Part shown: piece by piece, positions 63,171 through 64,000 of the stretch
Layout of the letters: the number at the start of each line of letters is the position of its first letter
Position numbering within the stretch: position 1 is the first letter of the stretch
From: Bradyrhizobium sp. CCBAU 051011
Lineage (GTDB): Bacteria > Pseudomonadota > Alphaproteobacteria > Rhizobiales > Xanthobacteraceae
Length of the DNA stretch: 64,000 nt
Direction of reading: 5' to 3'
Assembly: GCF_009930815.1 (NCBI RefSeq)
Contig: NZ_CP022222.1
Location: 744,001-808,000 of the forward strand
Program-made: the position numbers and the translations under genes
Notes under the pieces: model-generated
Seen by the model: only the letters and a program-made list of their open reading frames with translations
Database searches by the model: none
What the model was told of the DNA's origin: nothing

Positions 63171-63250
63171 CAGGCTCGCCGCACTCAGGCCGCTTGCGTC
63201 CGAGGCAGGAGATGGTCCGTCGTCATGACCCAACCTAATCCCATCCTGCC

Positions 63251-63763
63251 CTAGACCATCCCCTCACGCTCCGCGCGCTTCTTCTTTTTCGAGCGCTGCC
63301 AGACGACGCCGGGATATCCCTTCAGCGGCACCAGCGGCTCGCCCGTATAGGCCCATTCCTGCAATTCTTCGATGGCGATGTGATGGAGCGGCTGGCGACC
63401 GGTGCGACCCGAGAACAGCGCGCGGGGAATGTTGACCATGTGGGGCGAGCGCGGGCGTTCATAGGCAATCGGCGTGCCGCAATTGGAGCAGAAACTGCGT
63501 ACGGTCTTGGTGGCCTCGTCTTCGTAGCGCGCGAGGCTGGTCTTGCCCCTGGTGATCCGAAAACGCTTGCGCCAGCTCCCGACATAGGTCGCGTACGCCG
63601 CGCCGTGCGCGCGACGGCTCGACGGCGAATGATCGTGCCAGGCCCAGCGCGCCGGCACGTCGATCTCGAAGGCGACCTTGCCGCACAGGCATTGGCCGGC
63701 GGCCGGTTTGCCGAGTGCGACAGCCTTGGTTTTCTTTTGCTCTAATTCCTCTTCCGGAAACAT
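63251..63763 (-). CDS. GFA-fold (glutathione-dependent formaldehyde-activating-like) protein
   Basis: 170 residues. The N-terminal GQCLCGKVAFEIDVPARW keeps the first zinc pair (CxC) and FCSNCGTPIAYE keeps another, but the usual CHCxxCRK in the middle is replaced by WAWHDHSPSSRRAHG, so one zinc site is lost. This defines a known-looking GFA subfamily (inference). It ends in a Lys/Arg-rich tail. The substrate is unknown and not necessarily formaldehyde. Confidence 0.82.
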   Translation of the reverse strand: MFPEEELEQKKTKAVALGKPAAGQCLCGKVAFEIDVPARWAWHDHSPSSRRAHGAAYATYVGSWRKRFRITRGKTSLARYEDEATKTVRSFCSNCGTPIAYERPRSPHMVNIPRALFSGRTGRQPLHHIAIEELQEWAYTGEPLVPLKGYPGVVWQRSKKKKRAEREGMV

Positions 63764-63813
63764 GTTGTGTTGCCTCTTCCCGTCATTGCAAGGAGCGAAG
63801 CGACGAGAGGCGC

Positions 63814-63895
63814 CGTCATTCCGGGATGGTGCGTTAGCACCAGACCCGGAATCTCGAGATTCCGGGTTCGATGCTTTGCATCGCCCCGGAATGAC
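63814..63895. repeat. Dispersed palindromic repeat, family C
   Basis: CGTCATTCCGGGATGGTGCG on the left, inner dyad CCCGGAATCTCGAGATTCCGGG and GCATCGCCCCGGAATGAC on the right. Copy of 48773-48854. A partial family B unit precedes it at 63781-63806. Confidence 0.8.
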
Positions 63896-63934
63896 AAGCT
63901 CCTACTCGTTCCGCTCGCGCGAGCGGCAGGAGCC

Positions 63935-64000
63935 TCACGCCTGCTCCAGCTCATCGTGCTCCGGATAGTCCGTATAACCCGCCACGTCGCCGCCGTAGAA
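63935..64000 (-). CDS. Alkene reductase (Old Yellow Enzyme family), C-terminal end only
   Basis: The last 21 codons and stop of a gene entering from the right: FYGGDVAGYTDYPEHDEL and EQA. The FYGG..GYTDYP ending is the hallmark of NemA/XenB-type OYE alkene reductases, which reduce activated C=C bonds or nitro groups with FMN and NAD(P)H. Only the tail is visible, so the assignment rests on that motif. Confidence 0.75.
   Translation of the reverse strand, partial: FYGGDVAGYTDYPEHDELEQA

Noticed and set aside
3205-63895. CRISPR array
   Set aside because: The repeats are dispersed over 60 kb with no regular spacers and no cas gene.
1-64000. tRNA, rRNA, insertion sequence, integrase or prophage genes
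   Set aside because: No tRNA-like cloverleaf, rRNA segment, transposase, integrase or phage structural motif was recognised; composition appears even throughout. A covariance-model scan would settle the small RNAs.

Overview
The window looks like chromosomal DNA of a high-GC alphaproteobacterium of the Hyphomicrobiales, most likely Bradyrhizobium or a close relative. Reasons: uniformly GC-rich codon use; a cysteine-free short ribosomal protein L36; many tripartite tricarboxylate (TTT/Bug) receptors, LLM monooxygenases and LysR regulators; and several families of dispersed intergenic palindromic repeats that I recall from Bradyrhizobium intergenic regions. No tRNA, rRNA, CRISPR array, transposase or phage gene was seen. 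The genus call is inference.

Layout. 1-6.5 kb: a truncated unknown gene at the left edge, glycolate-oxidase-type glcD, a c-type cytochrome, an alpha/beta hydrolase, small secreted proteins, a TPR protein and rpmJ. 6.7-10.8 kb: a MaoC-type dehydratase pair divergent from an amidohydrolase, then an operon of dienelactone hydrolase, haloacid dehalogenase and YbaK-type deacylase. 11.3-17.3 kb: an orphan TctC receptor, then a LysR regulator divergent from an SDR, pirin and wrbA run that suggests quinone or electrophile redox defence, then DUF5996 and a mini zinc-ribbon protein.

17.5-33.1 kb is an extracellular polysaccharide locus. It holds a BcsL/CelD-type acyltransferase coupled to a JmjC-like cupin, a GT4-type glycosyltransferase, an O-antigen ligase/Wzy-like polymerase, a GT2 enzyme, a GH26 glycanase, a Wzx flippase, a GT92-like transferase, a methyltransferase, a 71-residue remnant of a polysaccharide deacetylase, a Wzz/Wzc-type co-polymerase with a degenerate kinase P-loop, a WecG/TagA transferase and galE. 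No initiating phosphoglycosyltransferase or Wza-type export pore is present, so the system must be completed elsewhere.

33.3-39.4 kb: DUF1080, cupin and DUF2171 proteins and a 1365-residue c-di-GMP enzyme with five tandem GAF repeats followed by intact GGDEF and EAL domains. 39.7-47.7 kb: a three-gene catabolic run (Ldh2-type dehydrogenase, LLM monooxygenase, fumarylacetoacetate hydrolase), a secreted amidase, a LuxR regulator, an orphan TctC, an AhpD-like protein and a cupin.

47.8-54.8 kb is the most coherent small system: a LysR gene, a complete glutamate/aspartate-type ABC importer (gltI, gltJ, gltK, gltL) and a D-amino-acid aminotransferase run in one direction, and a D-amino-acid dehydrogenase (dadA-like) runs divergently. 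The LysR-dadA gap holds three copies of a 15-bp dyad, ATGCAA-N3-TTGCAT (two perfect, one degenerate), which fits a LysR operator. Three of the four intergenic gaps in the transporter run carry a palindromic element. I infer a locus for uptake and catabolism of D-amino acids or acidic amino acids.

55-64 kb: a complete TTT transporter (tctC, tctB, tctA), an M20 peptidase, a second LLM monooxygenase, a benzoylformate-decarboxylase-like ThDP enzyme, a GFA-fold protein and, at the right edge, the C-terminus of an Old Yellow Enzyme-type alkene reductase.
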